A DNA stretch of 64,000 nt, taken from NCBI GenBank assembly GCA_963787485.1, contig CAWBDF010000010.1, positions 29,475 through 93,474 on the forward strand, given 5' to 3'. Origin of the DNA: Bog-473 sp963787485. GTDB lineage: Bacteria > Actinomycetota > Acidimicrobiia > Acidimicrobiales > RAAP-2. The notes beneath the pieces are model-generated. The model saw only the letters and a program-made list of their open reading frames with translations, ran no database searches and had not been told where the DNA came from. This document shows, one piece after another, positions 46,746-55,838 of this stretch (positions are counted from its first letter, which is position 1; each line of letters begins with the position of its first letter). A program made the translations under genes and the position numbers.

Positions 46746-47045
46746 TCAGTGCTCGTCCCAGTGCCCCTCATGGGCGGCATGGCGGTGTCCGTCATGCACG
46801 TAGTCGGTGTGATCGCCATGGTTGACGGCCTCATGCCCGCAGCCGGCTCCATGAACGTGAGAATGGCCCTCATGAGTGACATGGGCTTCCCTGTTGCACT
46901 CGTCCCAATGGTCGTCGTGAGCCCGGTGGACGTGACCGTCGTGGAGGTAGTCGGTGTGGTCGCCATGGTCTACGGCGACGTGTCCGCAGTCGGGTCCGTG
47001 AACGTGAGCATGGTCTGAATGGGTGTCGTGCGTAGCTGAAGTCAT
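46746..47045 (-). CDS. Histidine-rich metal-binding protein
   Basis: A 99-residue protein, more than a quarter His, made of two repeats of about 42 residues. Each repeat has HVHGPDCGH / HVHGAGCGH, then HGDHTDYLHDGH and HWDE. Such short His/Asp/Cys-rich proteins are thought to bind Zn or Ni in the cytoplasm. AAGGAG lies ten bases before ATG 47045. It lies between the two inverted duplicate copies. Confidence 0.82.
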   Translation of the reverse strand: MTSATHDTHSDHAHVHGPDCGHVAVDHGDHTDYLHDGHVHRAHDDHWDECNREAHVTHEGHSHVHGAGCGHEAVNHGDHTDYVHDGHRHAAHEGHWDEH

Positions 47046-47525
47046 GGTTGGTGTTCTCCTTTCGTGTCTACGTTGTGTTGCCGATTCGGAAACAGGATCG
47101 TTCCGCCATTGCGGTTCGCGTACGCGGCTGACCACATCGCGCGCACCTCGCTGATGTGGTCGTCAGCGACGTATAGAGGGTCTCCTTCTCTCGGCGCCGC
47201 CCGGCGGCGGGAACAAGAAGCGGTTGTCGAGCATGCGGAAGCTTGGGAGGTTCTCGCGAAAGAATTCCGGGTCTTCCTGTCGCTTGGCGAGGTTGGGTAG
47301 GTTGTTCACCGAATGCCGTCTCCAGATCAGTCCCAGAATTCTCCCTTCGACAATCGTAGAAGACCGCCGGAGTAAGAGGCCAGGGTGCCCCCGCTCGCCT
47401 GGGGTGTGACGTCACGCCGCTCGACGGCCGTCGTGACCAGCAGGATCGGTGGAAATCCACCTTCGTCTGATCGAAGCTCTTACCTACCGTGGCCACACCG
47501 GTTCTGAGCAAACTCGAAGATTAGG
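47046..47525. other. Possible decayed gene on the minus strand
   Basis: Two minus-strand frames give plausible protein, RQEDPEFFRENLPSFRMLDN (around 47280-47220) and VADDHISEVRAMWSAAYANR (around 47165-47105), as if one gene were split by a frameshift in the AGAAGGAGAC region near 47180. The family was not recognised. Confidence 0.3.
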
Positions 47526-48026
47526 ATGGCCCAGGCGGCCGAGAGGGCCCTTATCGACCGCCCTTTCGTGACAGCGATCGACGTCCTAGTAGGCATCGGA
47601 TGGCTGACGACATCCCAGGTCGATCGCTGGCGTCAGGGTCGGGTCGACCATCTGGAGCGCCAGGTGACGGCCAACCCCTCGAAGGTCTCGATCGCCGTGG
47701 CCGCCGTCCGCCATTGGGCTCGGCAACAGGGTCTGAGCCGCAGCGACTCACCTGTCGCGATTACGGGATCACCGACCATTGCGCTTCTCACAGAGGGCTT
47801 TCCGAAATCGAAGCCGCCTAGAGAACCCATTGGATCTCGTGCTCCCGATCTGATTGTCATCTCATCACTCAAAGGAATGATCTCCACGCAATGCGCCGAC
47901 ATGGGCGACCTACTGTTCATGGAGGGCGACGGACCCCACTGCCTCGTGTGTGCGGATCTCGATCGACTGAATACCACAGAGAAACGTTCTGGTTCCCTTC
48001 CGCCTGCAACCCCGTGGATTCAGTAA
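47526..48026 (+). CDS. Conserved hypothetical protein, 3' end degraded
   Basis: A 166-residue frame. Its N-terminus, RPFVTAIDVLVGIGWLTTSQ followed by VDRWRQGRV, matches an actinobacterial family of unknown function. The middle GDLLFMEGDGPHCLVCADLD is also conserved, but the end is not: the continuation expected after CADLD (a FLPAG-type stretch) appears in another frame as FWFPSACNP. The gene therefore looks truncated by a frameshift near 47960-47980. Confidence 0.5.
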   Translation: MAQAAERALIDRPFVTAIDVLVGIGWLTTSQVDRWRQGRVDHLERQVTANPSKVSIAVAAVRHWARQQGLSRSDSPVAITGSPTIALLTEGFPKSKPPREPIGSRAPDLIVISSLKGMISTQCADMGDLLFMEGDGPHCLVCADLDRLNTTEKRSGSLPPATPWIQ

Positions 48027-48071
48027 GATCTCTCTGGAGCGAGGAAGCGACCCAACGACCCTGGGAAAGCG

Positions 48072-48824
48072 ATGAGCCAAGTTGTGATCGTGACAGGCGG
48101 TGGCTCGGAGGGTGGAATCGGGAACGCAATCGTGCATCAGCTCGTTGCTGCCGACTACAGCGTCGCCATCATGGACATCGATCTCGTAGGAGCGCAGCGA
48201 ACAACCGAACAAGTTGAAGGAATGTCGGGATCGGCAAAAGCGTTCCTCTGTGACGTGAGTGACCGCAGTGCCGTGTTCGCCACGATGCGAACAATCGAGT
48301 CTGAGCTCGGCCCGGCCTGGGGTTTGGTGAACACCCCGGCTTGGGCCGCACAGGGTCCTGCGGAAGAGCTTGACGAGGATAGCTGGCGCAGAGGCCTTGA
48401 CGTCACGCTCAGCGGCACGCTGTGGTGTTGTCAGGCCGTCTTTCCACAGATGAGACAACATGGTGGAGGTCGCATCGTCACCTTCGGCTCGGAAGTCAGC
48501 GAACGGCCGACTCATGGTCCGGGAATTACCTATTTGTCGGCAAAAGGCGCGATTCGGTCGTTGACTCGAGGCCTGGCGTGGGAATGGGGTCGACACGGTA
48601 TTACGGTCAACATGCTTTGGCCCCTCGCTGCCACGGCGGGTTACAAGCGTTTTGCTGAGAACAGGACGGATGACACGCAGGCACAGATTCAACAGAACGC
48701 TCTTGGTCGTCTGGGGGATGCGCGCCAAGATATCGCGCCTATCGTCGAGTTCCTCCTTAGTCCGCAGTCGTCCTTCATCACTGGCGCGACCATCCCGGCC
48801 AATGGCGGCCGCGTGATGCCCTAG
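48072..48824 (+). CDS. Short-chain dehydrogenase/reductase
   Basis: A 250-residue SDR with TGGGSEGGIG as an extended cofactor loop, MDIDL after strand 2 (NAD-type), VNTPA in place of NNAG, Ser in GSEVS and YLSAKGA as catalytic Tyr/Lys. It ends 16 bases before the inverted duplicate. Substrate unknown. Confidence 0.9.
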   Translation: MSQVVIVTGGGSEGGIGNAIVHQLVAADYSVAIMDIDLVGAQRTTEQVEGMSGSAKAFLCDVSDRSAVFATMRTIESELGPAWGLVNTPAWAAQGPAEELDEDSWRRGLDVTLSGTLWCCQAVFPQMRQHGGGRIVTFGSEVSERPTHGPGITYLSAKGAIRSLTRGLAWEWGRHGITVNMLWPLAATAGYKRFAENRTDDTQAQIQQNALGRLGDARQDIAPIVEFLLSPQSSFITGATIPANGGRVMP

Positions 48825-48836
48825 CGACGTGATGGC

Positions 48837-49370
48837 TTGGCGAGTGTGGAGGCATCCTGGCTGGATCGTTACATAGACGCATGGCGGCTCCACCCGGTGG
48901 CAGGCTCTGCCGAGGGTGAGAGCGAACTCCATTCGCTCTTGGGATTTTTCAGTCCCAAGGCGATCTATGAGGATGTACCGTCCTCGTCTGTCTTTGAGGG
49001 CCACGAAGGAATCAAACAGATGTGTGAGCAGGCCCACCAATGGTCGCCTGACCTCAATGCCAGCGTCCTCACCCGGCAGACGAATGGATCGCTCTTTTGT
49101 TTTGAGACCGAGACTGTCGGAACCAATACCTTGACCACCGGAGACCTCCCTGCAACTGGGCGCCGGTTCGTACTGCGCATCGCGTCGGTCGGACAGGTCG
49201 ATGATGAGGGACTCGTGCGAGAGCACCGGGACTATTGGGATATGGGGCTTCTTGCGGCAGATCGGGGGCTAGCCGCCGAGGAGTTGACGCCAACCGCGCG
49301 ACGCCAACTGCGCTGGGCGATTGGTTCGAGGCGCAATCGTCGTGGTGCTTGGCGCGGACTGGCCGGCTAG
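48837..49370 (+). pseudogene. Duplicate SnoaL-like gene, frameshifted, no ribosome site
   Basis: Residues 4 to about 130 are identical to the protein at 46189-46647, then a two-base deletion replaces GGFLRQIGG by LLAADRGLAAE and runs on into unrelated sequence. The Shine-Dalgarno site of the parent is not included in the copy. It is therefore probably not expressed as a working protein. Confidence 0.8.
48841..49270 (+). repeat. Inverted duplicate, copy B (430 bp)
   Basis: Reverse-oriented copy of 46221-46652. Boundaries are sharp: the match starts at CGAGTGTGGAGG and ends at CGGGGGCT. No target-site duplication or transposase is visible. Confidence 0.9.
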
Positions 49371-49404
49371 CTGCGCACTCCGACGGCCGCGAGGTCCTCG
49401 CGGA

Positions 49405-50745
49405 TCATTGGTGTGAGCCGGTCCTGGAGATCGTCGCCCTCGTTGGGCTTGAGGACTCCACATCGCACCGCCAGGTGATCCACGAGTGCGGGATCGACCG
49501 CCGCCCCCGGATCAGTGATCGTCGCCAGGTCTGGACCGATACCGCGGCGATCGCGGCCAACTTCTCGCGGTCAAGGCCGAAGAAACGGATGGCGTTCTCA
49601 CCGAGGATCTTGCGCACGTCGTCCGGCGAAGCTCCAGCGAAGATAATTTTCCAGAAGTCGAGCGTGTTGGGCCAGGTGCTCTCCGTGTGCGGATAGTCCC
49701 GCCCGAAGTCGATCGTGTCCACTCCGATCTCGTGGCAGATCTCGACTTCGGCCTTGTGCATGAACGACAGACCAGCGAGACAGTTGCGTTGCCAGTACTC
49801 GCTCGGCGGCAGCTTTGCCGGGACATCGCCAGCATGCTCCGCATAGTGCGAGTCGAGCTGCCGCAGTGTCGCCGGCACCCAGTCCGCCCTCACCTCGGTC
49901 ATCATCAGCTTCAGGGTCGGGTGACGGTCGAACACCCCCCCGAGCATGAGCTGCCACATCGCCCGACGACAACGCAGGTCCCGGAAGAAACCCTCGTCGT
50001 TGAACAGCCCGCTCGTGAGGTCGATGACCAGGTCCATGTCGGAACCGTTGGCCGCCTTCACCCGGGCATAAGCCTCCGCGATGGCCGCGTGCGTGGTTCC
50101 CGGCGGGAACCCGTACCCGCCGTGCACCACGAGCGCCAAGCCGAGGTCGGCATACGCGGCCCACACCGGCTCCCAGAACTCGTCGTACAACGGAGGCAGG
50201 TGGGGATAGGCCACGAAGCCCGGCGCGTACGTGCCGACGAACCCCCGCTCGGCAATCCACTCGAGCTCCGCGATCGTGCCCTTGACGTCTCGTACCGTCC
50301 CGATGCCACCGCTGAGCAGCAGTCGGTCGGTCGCCGACCCAAAGGTGTCGGCCGCCCAGCGGTCGTACGCTCGCACACCCGCGTCGATGACTTCGAGCGG
50401 GTAGTACCCGTTCATCACGTTGAAGAACAAGTCCTGCGTCCGGAAGTCGCCGAAGTACACCATCTCCGCTGCGACGCCTTCGCGATCCATCTCCTCGAGA
50501 CGCATGTCCAGATCCCACATACCCCGCCAACGTTCGGCGCCGTACAGCCCGTCACCGTCGAAGACGTCGCGCGCCTCCGCAGAGAGCGTCATATCGTTGA
50601 GCATCCACAGCACTTTGTTCGACAGCTCGTTCTCGCCGATGAGCTGCGGCAGGTACTGGTGGTACTCAGTCTCTAGATACTCCGACCAGAACTTCGGCGG
50701 CATGGACGCGTGCCCATCAGCCGAAATGACGATTACAGGATCCAT
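49405..50745 (-). CDS. Amidohydrolase-2 family enzyme, C-terminal tail frameshifted
   Basis: A 446-residue frame. Metal-binding segments are VISADGHASMPP, LALVVHGGYGFPPG and TIDFGRDYPHTESTWP; ILGENAIRFFGLDREKLA closes the barrel. After AAIAA the frame is wrong: adding one G at about 49542-49546 gives GIGPDLATITDPGAAVDPAL and a stop at 49367, a much more normal ending. GAAGGGGG precedes ATG 50745. It belongs with the 40-kb enzyme and probably acts on a cyclic acid. Confidence 0.87.
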   Translation of the reverse strand: MDPVIVISADGHASMPPKFWSEYLETEYHQYLPQLIGENELSNKVLWMLNDMTLSAEARDVFDGDGLYGAERWRGMWDLDMRLEEMDREGVAAEMVYFGDFRTQDLFFNVMNGYYPLEVIDAGVRAYDRWAADTFGSATDRLLLSGGIGTVRDVKGTIAELEWIAERGFVGTYAPGFVAYPHLPPLYDEFWEPVWAAYADLGLALVVHGGYGFPPGTTHAAIAEAYARVKAANGSDMDLVIDLTSGLFNDEGFFRDLRCRRAMWQLMLGGVFDRHPTLKLMMTEVRADWVPATLRQLDSHYAEHAGDVPAKLPPSEYWQRNCLAGLSFMHKAEVEICHEIGVDTIDFGRDYPHTESTWPNTLDFWKIIFAGASPDDVRKILGENAIRFFGLDREKLAAIAAVSVQTWRRSLIRGRRSIPHSWITWRCDVESSSPTRATISRTGSHQ

Positions 50746-51439
50746 GATCAACCCCCTTCGACGACGCCGACCAGCTCGCGCCCGCACGGATCCGGACGGC
50801 GTGCGCTTGGGGCCCGTCTACCTCCGAGGTGTACGTCATACACCACTGGACAAACGTAGAGCGTGCGACACACACCCGTCAACCCGTCGCGCTCAGCCAG
50901 CCGTTCGAGGAACCCGTCGGCAAGCGGGTTGCCAAGCTTCGGCGTAGGTACCCACCAGCCTCGGCGACGCTGGAATCTCTACGGCTAGAAGATGGTGAGC
51001 AATAGAAGTTGCCTCTTCGTGTCCGGCCAGGTACAGCCCGTTAGCATGGATTCAGGCCACCACCTTGTTACTCACGTCCGACACCCGCTCGATAATGAGC
51101 GCCGTACCGTGCACGGCGAAGTCCGAAATGACCATGCGCACTCACCGGGATACCGCTCGATCCTGGAGCGATCGATTGAACATGCCCTATGGCGCCTCGA
51201 ATTGCCCCACCGTCCCGTACTGGGCTGTCCAATTCTGATTCGCTGAGGCGTCGTAAAGGCGGTACAGGAGGAGGTGCGCAGTCTCGCCGCGCCTGAGCCA
51301 CAGCGGACTCATGGCTCGCCCTCACGCTGACCGGATTCTCAGCTCGGTCACCGACAGCCCACGGGCAATTGGCATGGCGCACAGCATCATTTCTGCCGCC
51401 ATGCCGCGAGATTGGTCCGCTGCCCGAAAGGTGTAATCA
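50746..51439. other. Intergenic, contains a likely operator
   Basis: No gene with a family pattern. The dyad at 50828-50844 is listed separately. The rest holds divergent promoters for the amidohydrolase and YceI genes. Confidence 0.4.
50828..50844. promoter_or_regulatory. Dyad GGTGTA-N5-TACACC upstream of amidohydrolase
   Basis: A perfect 6-5-6 inverted repeat 83 bases ahead of the amidohydrolase ATG. Size and place fit an operator for a dimeric TetR-like regulator, but no regulator gene is adjacent. Confidence 0.4.
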
Positions 51440-52267
51440 ATGGTCACGCGAAGTCGACGCAGGCTCATTTGGTGGATCGGCGGCGCGGTGGTGCTCATCG
51501 CCGCTCTGGCCGTGGCGGGCCCGTTCATCTTCATCCACTTAATTGAGGGCCCCGCCCCGGCCAACCTTGAACTGCCGACGACTCACGCCTCGACCTCTGC
51601 ACTCGGGGCGACCACCTCGGCCGGGTCGTCTTTCGCTGTCAGCGGCACGTGGAATGTCGGACCCGGCTCTCAGGCCGGTTACCGGGTCCAAGAGGTGTTG
51701 TTGGGCCAGAATGCAACGGCCGTCGGACGGACCAGCAAGATCTGGGGGTCGCTCACCATCGGCGCCACGTCGGTGTCAACGGGTTCGTTCACGGTCGACA
51801 TGGCCAGTGTCGTCAGCGACCAAAGCCAGCGCAACGCACAGTTCGACGGCCGGATCATGGACGTCAACCAGTACCCGACTGCCACCTTGGTCCTCACGGC
51901 GCCAATTCTCCTGGGATCCCTCCCCACGACCGGCACCACGAAGCAGTACACGGCGCAAGGCAGCCTCACCATGCACGGAGTGTCCAAGGCATTGACCTTC
52001 ACCGTCACGGTTGAGCGCATCGGCTCCGAAATCGACGTCCTGGCCGACCTGTCCATTACCTTCTCGGACTGGAAGATCGCCAATCCCAGCATCGGCGGTT
52101 TCGTGACCACAGCTGACAACGGCACGCTCGAGGTTCTTCTCCGTCTGACGCAAGGCGGGGGCAACGCCCCCTCCACATCGTCCGGCAGTGGTGAGGCAGG
52201 AGGCGGGGGCGGCCCGGTGACCGTGCCGAGCACCACGGTGCCACCGCTCACGGTGACCACCGGCTGA
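51440..52267 (+). CDS. YceI-family protein, membrane anchored
   Basis: A 275-residue protein: basic N-terminus and one helix (WWIGGAVVLIAALAVAGPFI), then a lipocalin-like YceI domain (GTWNVGPGSQAGYRVQEVL, ATSVSTGSFTVDMASVVSD, MHGVSKALTFTVTVERIGS). YceI proteins bind isoprenoids or other lipids in the periplasm. The Ser/Gly/Thr-rich end (GSGEAGGGGGPVTVPSTT) is a flexible tail. Confidence 0.88.
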   Translation: MVTRSRRRLIWWIGGAVVLIAALAVAGPFIFIHLIEGPAPANLELPTTHASTSALGATTSAGSSFAVSGTWNVGPGSQAGYRVQEVLLGQNATAVGRTSKIWGSLTIGATSVSTGSFTVDMASVVSDQSQRNAQFDGRIMDVNQYPTATLVLTAPILLGSLPTTGTTKQYTAQGSLTMHGVSKALTFTVTVERIGSEIDVLADLSITFSDWKIANPSIGGFVTTADNGTLEVLLRLTQGGGNAPSTSSGSGEAGGGGGPVTVPSTTVPPLTVTTG

Positions 52268-52412
52268 GCGCCTCCGTCCGAAGTGCGATCCGCTGCCGGC
52301 GTTGGGTCACCCCGCTACTGGCTGGTAACCGCCGACGGCAGGGTGTTCCGCGTCGACGCGCCCTCTACAGCCCGGACTGAGCCCGCAAGGCTGCGCCGGG
52401 GGGGCCGTGACG

Positions 52413-53036
52413 TCACGCCGAGATCGCGACCATCCCCGGGAGCGCAGGCAGGCCAGGACGCACCCAGGGCGGCGGCGCCGCCACCTTCCGCAAGGTGCGC
52501 ACGGGGCCGTCGAGAGCGACGTACCGGCGGGTGTGCTGGATCGCCAGGTTGTCCCACACCACGAAGTCGTTCTGTCGCCAGTCGTGCTCGTAGATGTGCT
52601 CGGCTCTGTAGAGATGCGCCAATAGGGCTTCGAGAAGTTCGGCGCCGTCGTCGGAGAGGAGACCCACGAGCTCCCGGGTCTGCTGCTCGCTGACATAGAG
52701 CATCGTCTTGCCGGTCCTGGGGTGGGGTAACGCCACCGGTGCAGTCACGCTGCGTGAGTGCTCGTGGTTGTACAGAAACAGCTCGGGATCGTCCTCGGCA
52801 CGTTTCTGCTGCCCCTCCCCGTGGATCGCCCGGAGGTCTCGGACCCGGGTGCGCAGGGCCTCGCGCAAGGTGACCCAAGCGTGAATCGTGCTGGTGAAGA
52901 GGGTGGGCGCCACGTCCGCCTCGACTTCCAGCCCGTACAAAGCGATGGCGTCCTCCGGCCGGTCCGACCACATGGAGTCGGTGTGCCACAAGATCCGCCC
53001 GTAGGGAATCAGTGCGCCCGGCTCCCGGTTCGACAC
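52413..53036 (-). pseudogene. TauD/TfdA dioxygenase, N-terminally truncated or frameshifted
   Basis: A 207-residue frame with the iron ligands in RILWHTDSMW, the distal His in LAIQHTRRYVAL and a final Arg-rich 2-oxoglutarate site. About 80 N-terminal residues of a normal 280-residue enzyme are missing. A neighbouring frame just upstream reads AELHVLVQHPLV, the usual sequence before VSNREPGALIPYG, so a frameshift near 53040 is likely. Further upstream the sequence is degraded. Confidence 0.75.
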
Positions 53037-53402
53037 GAAGGTACGAGCGGATGTTGCACAAGCACATGCAGCTCGGCACTGATGAGCAGCAGTTCAGATT
53101 CGCCTCGCTGATGAGCATGGCCCACACGACGCCGGTATGCCTGAAGACCCAGAGTTTCGTTCAGCTTGTGCGTATCTCGAATGGGGCACCCGCCTGGCGC
53201 CAGCCAACTCAAAGGAGGACGCGGACATGGTCGAGCGTGCACCGGTGCCTCGGTAGGGTTGGGGCGTAGTACCTCCGTATCAGCTCTGACGTCCCTGATC
53301 CGCCCCGTGCCGGCAGTGAAACAGGGACACCCTTCGGGTGGAAGCTCTCGCGTGAGCAGTCGCGATTGACGTCGGCGGCTGTTGGCAGTACGAGAGACAG
53401 CA
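53037..53402. other. Remnant of the TauD 5' region plus promoter
   Basis: Contains the shifted AELHVLVQHPL segment on the minus strand; nothing else recognised. The right part should hold the promoter of the flippase-like operon. Confidence 0.4.
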
Positions 53403-55838
53403 GTGGCCACACAGATCCCCGGTCGAACCGAGGCTCCCTCGACAACGAAATCAGCTCGCACGGCGGGGCGGGCCATCTTCTTCGCCCCCATCGGCGACGG
53501 CCAGCGGCGGCGCCGGGGGTCCGACGGCGTTCGGCTGATCTTCGCCTCCTTGACGGTGCTCTGTGCGGTGTTGGTCCTCCGATCCAACTCGCACCCCGAA
53601 GACGTGATTACGCACGTACTGAGCCCCCCTCCCTACGGCATCCGCTGGCTGGTGACGCTCTTTTGGATCGGCGGATCGTTCGGGACGATCGCGTTCCTCC
53701 TGGTGATGGCCAGCCTGGCCAAGCGTTGGAGAGTGGTGCGGGATCTCGCAGCCTCGGCCATCGGCACACTCGCCGTCAGCGGAATCTTCATCCTCGGGCT
53801 GGGGGCGAGTGGCGGGCGACCACGCAGCATCGAATTTTACGGCTACGTGTTGAGCTTCCCCGTCTTGCACGTGGCTCTGGCGCTGAGCGTCGCGACGGCG
53901 GGGCTTCCTTACCTGTCGCGGACCGTGCAGCGCCTCATCGAGCTCATCGTGTTCCTCACCGTGCTCGCGACCGTCGTGGCGGGTCATGGCCTTCCGGCCA
54001 ACGTCCTCGGCAGCATGGCGATCGGTTGGGGCGTGACCGCTGCCGTCCACCTCGGCTGGGGCTCGCCGCTCGGGTTGCCCTCCGGAGAGGAACTGCTCGT
54101 GGCGCTCGCGACGGTCGGGATCGATGCCGTTTCGGCGCTGCCCACCCGGCATCAGACTTGGGGTGCCGCCCACTACTTCGTCGTCACGAACTCGGGGGAG
54201 GCCTTGGTCGTGTCGTTCTACGGCCGAGACGCTGCGGACGCCCAGTTGCTCAGCAAGGTCTACCGCCTCATCATGTATCGGAACTCGGGACCGGCCATCA
54301 GCCTGACCCGGCTCCAACAGGTTGAGCACGAGTCGTCGGTCACCCAGCTTGCGGCGCGGTCAGGCGCCCGGGTGCCTGAGGTGATCAGTGCATCTGAAAT
54401 CGGGCCGAGCCACGATGCCGTCTTGATCGCTCGGTCCGTGTCGGGAACCCCCTTTGACGAGCTCGGTCCGGATTCGCTCACCGACCAGGTCCTCGACGAC
54501 CTGTTCGCCCAATTGCTCGACCTCAGGTCGGCCCGAATTTCCCACGGTGCCATCAGCCCGCACACTCTTCTCGGCGACATGGCCCACGGCACGGCCGCCA
54601 TCGTGGACTTTCGTAATGGGATTTCGAGTGCCACGGACTTCCTGCTGGACCAGGACCTCGCGGGCGCCATGGCTTCGGCCGCGCTCGTGGCAGGCCCCGA
54701 ACGCGCGGCACGCTCGGCCGTGCGGGTCGTGTCCTCTGACCTGTTGACAGGAGCGATGAGCCATCTCCGCCGAGCCGGTCTGGACCCGGCCATCACCGTC
54801 GCGTTGAAGGGCAAAAAGCAGCTGCTCGATGAACTCCGGTCGAGCACTGCCCGGCAGGCCCGCATGGAGGTCCCCGAGCTCATCGAGCCGAGAAGGTTGA
54901 GCTGGAACCAGGTCCTGGTCGCGTTGGGATCTCTGGTCGGAGGCTGGGCGCTGATCCTGGTGCTGATCAACGCTTCGCATTCGATCAGCACTATCAAGAG
55001 CGCCCATTGGGGTTGGGTCGTCGCCACGGCGCTCCTCTGCGCGACTGCGTACCTCGGCGGCGCGACTTCGAACCGGGGCAGCGTTCCGGGTGCGCTCCCG
55101 ATGGGACGCGTGGTCGGTTTGGAACTAGCGAGCTCGTTCACGACACTGGCCGGCGGGAACGCAGCCGTGCTGGCCACGCAGGTGAGGTTCTACCAACAGC
55201 AGGGATTCGACACGACCACCGCCGTCACTTCCGGCGCGCTGTTGAGCCTGTCAAGCCTCCTGATCAAGTTGGTCCTCTTCCTGATAGCCCTCCCGATCGC
55301 CTGGAGCTCCTTTCACTTCGGGCACAGCCTGCACCAGGGGAGCCACGCCAAAGTCCTCTACGGATTGCTCGTCATCGTGATCGTCATCGGTCTCGTCCTA
55401 ACTGCCATATTCGCCGTTCCGCGTTGGCGTCAGCATGTGAAAGAGAAGCTGCGACCCAAGTTCGCCACGATCGTCGCGAATTTCAAGGCGTTGGCGACGC
55501 AGCCGATCAAGATTGTCCAGCTCTTCGGGGGCCAGATCGCGGCGCAACTGCTCGTCATCCTCGCCCTCGGGACGGCATTGCACGCATTCGGGACCCAGCT
55601 TTCCGTGGCGGCGTTGGTGATCGCGGCGACGATGGCAGGCGTCCTGGCGTCGGCCTCACCGGCCGGGGGCGGCATGGGGGTCGCAGAGGCGGGCCTCATC
55701 TTGGCTCTCACTGCTGCGGGGATCTCCAAGAACCAGGCCACGGCCGCTGTCTTCGTACAGCGTACCTTCACGGCCTACCTTCCGCCGATCGTTGGGTGGT
55801 TCACCCTCATGTGGATGCGAAGGCGGGAATACTTATGA
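53403..55838 (+). CDS. Flippase-like (YbhN/MprF-type) membrane protein with degenerate kinase-like domain
   Basis: An 811-residue protein in three parts: about six membrane helices (to residue 220), a cytoplasmic kinase-like domain (about 240-490), and a second membrane block with the LPG-synthase TM pattern GMGVAEAGLILALTAAG. In the kinase-like part the usual VKVYGRD Lys strand reads VVSFYGRD, and the catalytic HRxLxPxxxL reads HGAISPHTLL, while VDFRNG is kept. Catalytic Lys and Asp/Arg are lost, so it is probably a pseudokinase. No aminoacyl-transferase domain is present. Start GTG 53403 (TTG 53382 possible). Confidence 0.83.
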   Translation: MATQIPGRTEAPSTTKSARTAGRAIFFAPIGDGQRRRRGSDGVRLIFASLTVLCAVLVLRSNSHPEDVITHVLSPPPYGIRWLVTLFWIGGSFGTIAFLLVMASLAKRWRVVRDLAASAIGTLAVSGIFILGLGASGGRPRSIEFYGYVLSFPVLHVALALSVATAGLPYLSRTVQRLIELIVFLTVLATVVAGHGLPANVLGSMAIGWGVTAAVHLGWGSPLGLPSGEELLVALATVGIDAVSALPTRHQTWGAAHYFVVTNSGEALVVSFYGRDAADAQLLSKVYRLIMYRNSGPAISLTRLQQVEHESSVTQLAARSGARVPEVISASEIGPSHDAVLIARSVSGTPFDELGPDSLTDQVLDDLFAQLLDLRSARISHGAISPHTLLGDMAHGTAAIVDFRNGISSATDFLLDQDLAGAMASAALVAGPERAARSAVRVVSSDLLTGAMSHLRRAGLDPAITVALKGKKQLLDELRSSTARQARMEVPELIEPRRLSWNQVLVALGSLVGGWALILVLINASHSISTIKSAHWGWVVATALLCATAYLGGATSNRGSVPGALPMGRVVGLELASSFTTLAGGNAAVLATQVRFYQQQGFDTTTAVTSGALLSLSSLLIKLVLFLIALPIAWSSFHFGHSLHQGSHAKVLYGLLVIVIVIGLVLTAIFAVPRWRQHVKEKLRPKFATIVANFKALATQPIKIVQLFGGQIAAQLLVILALGTALHAFGTQLSVAALVIAATMAGVLASASPAGGGMGVAEAGLILALTAAGISKNQATAAVFVQRTFTAYLPPIVGWFTLMWMRRREYL

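Noticed and set aside
47910..49226. 438-codon minus frame across the SDR and duplicate
   Set aside because: Runs antisense to a clear SDR and to the duplicated SnoaL segment; no domain of its own.
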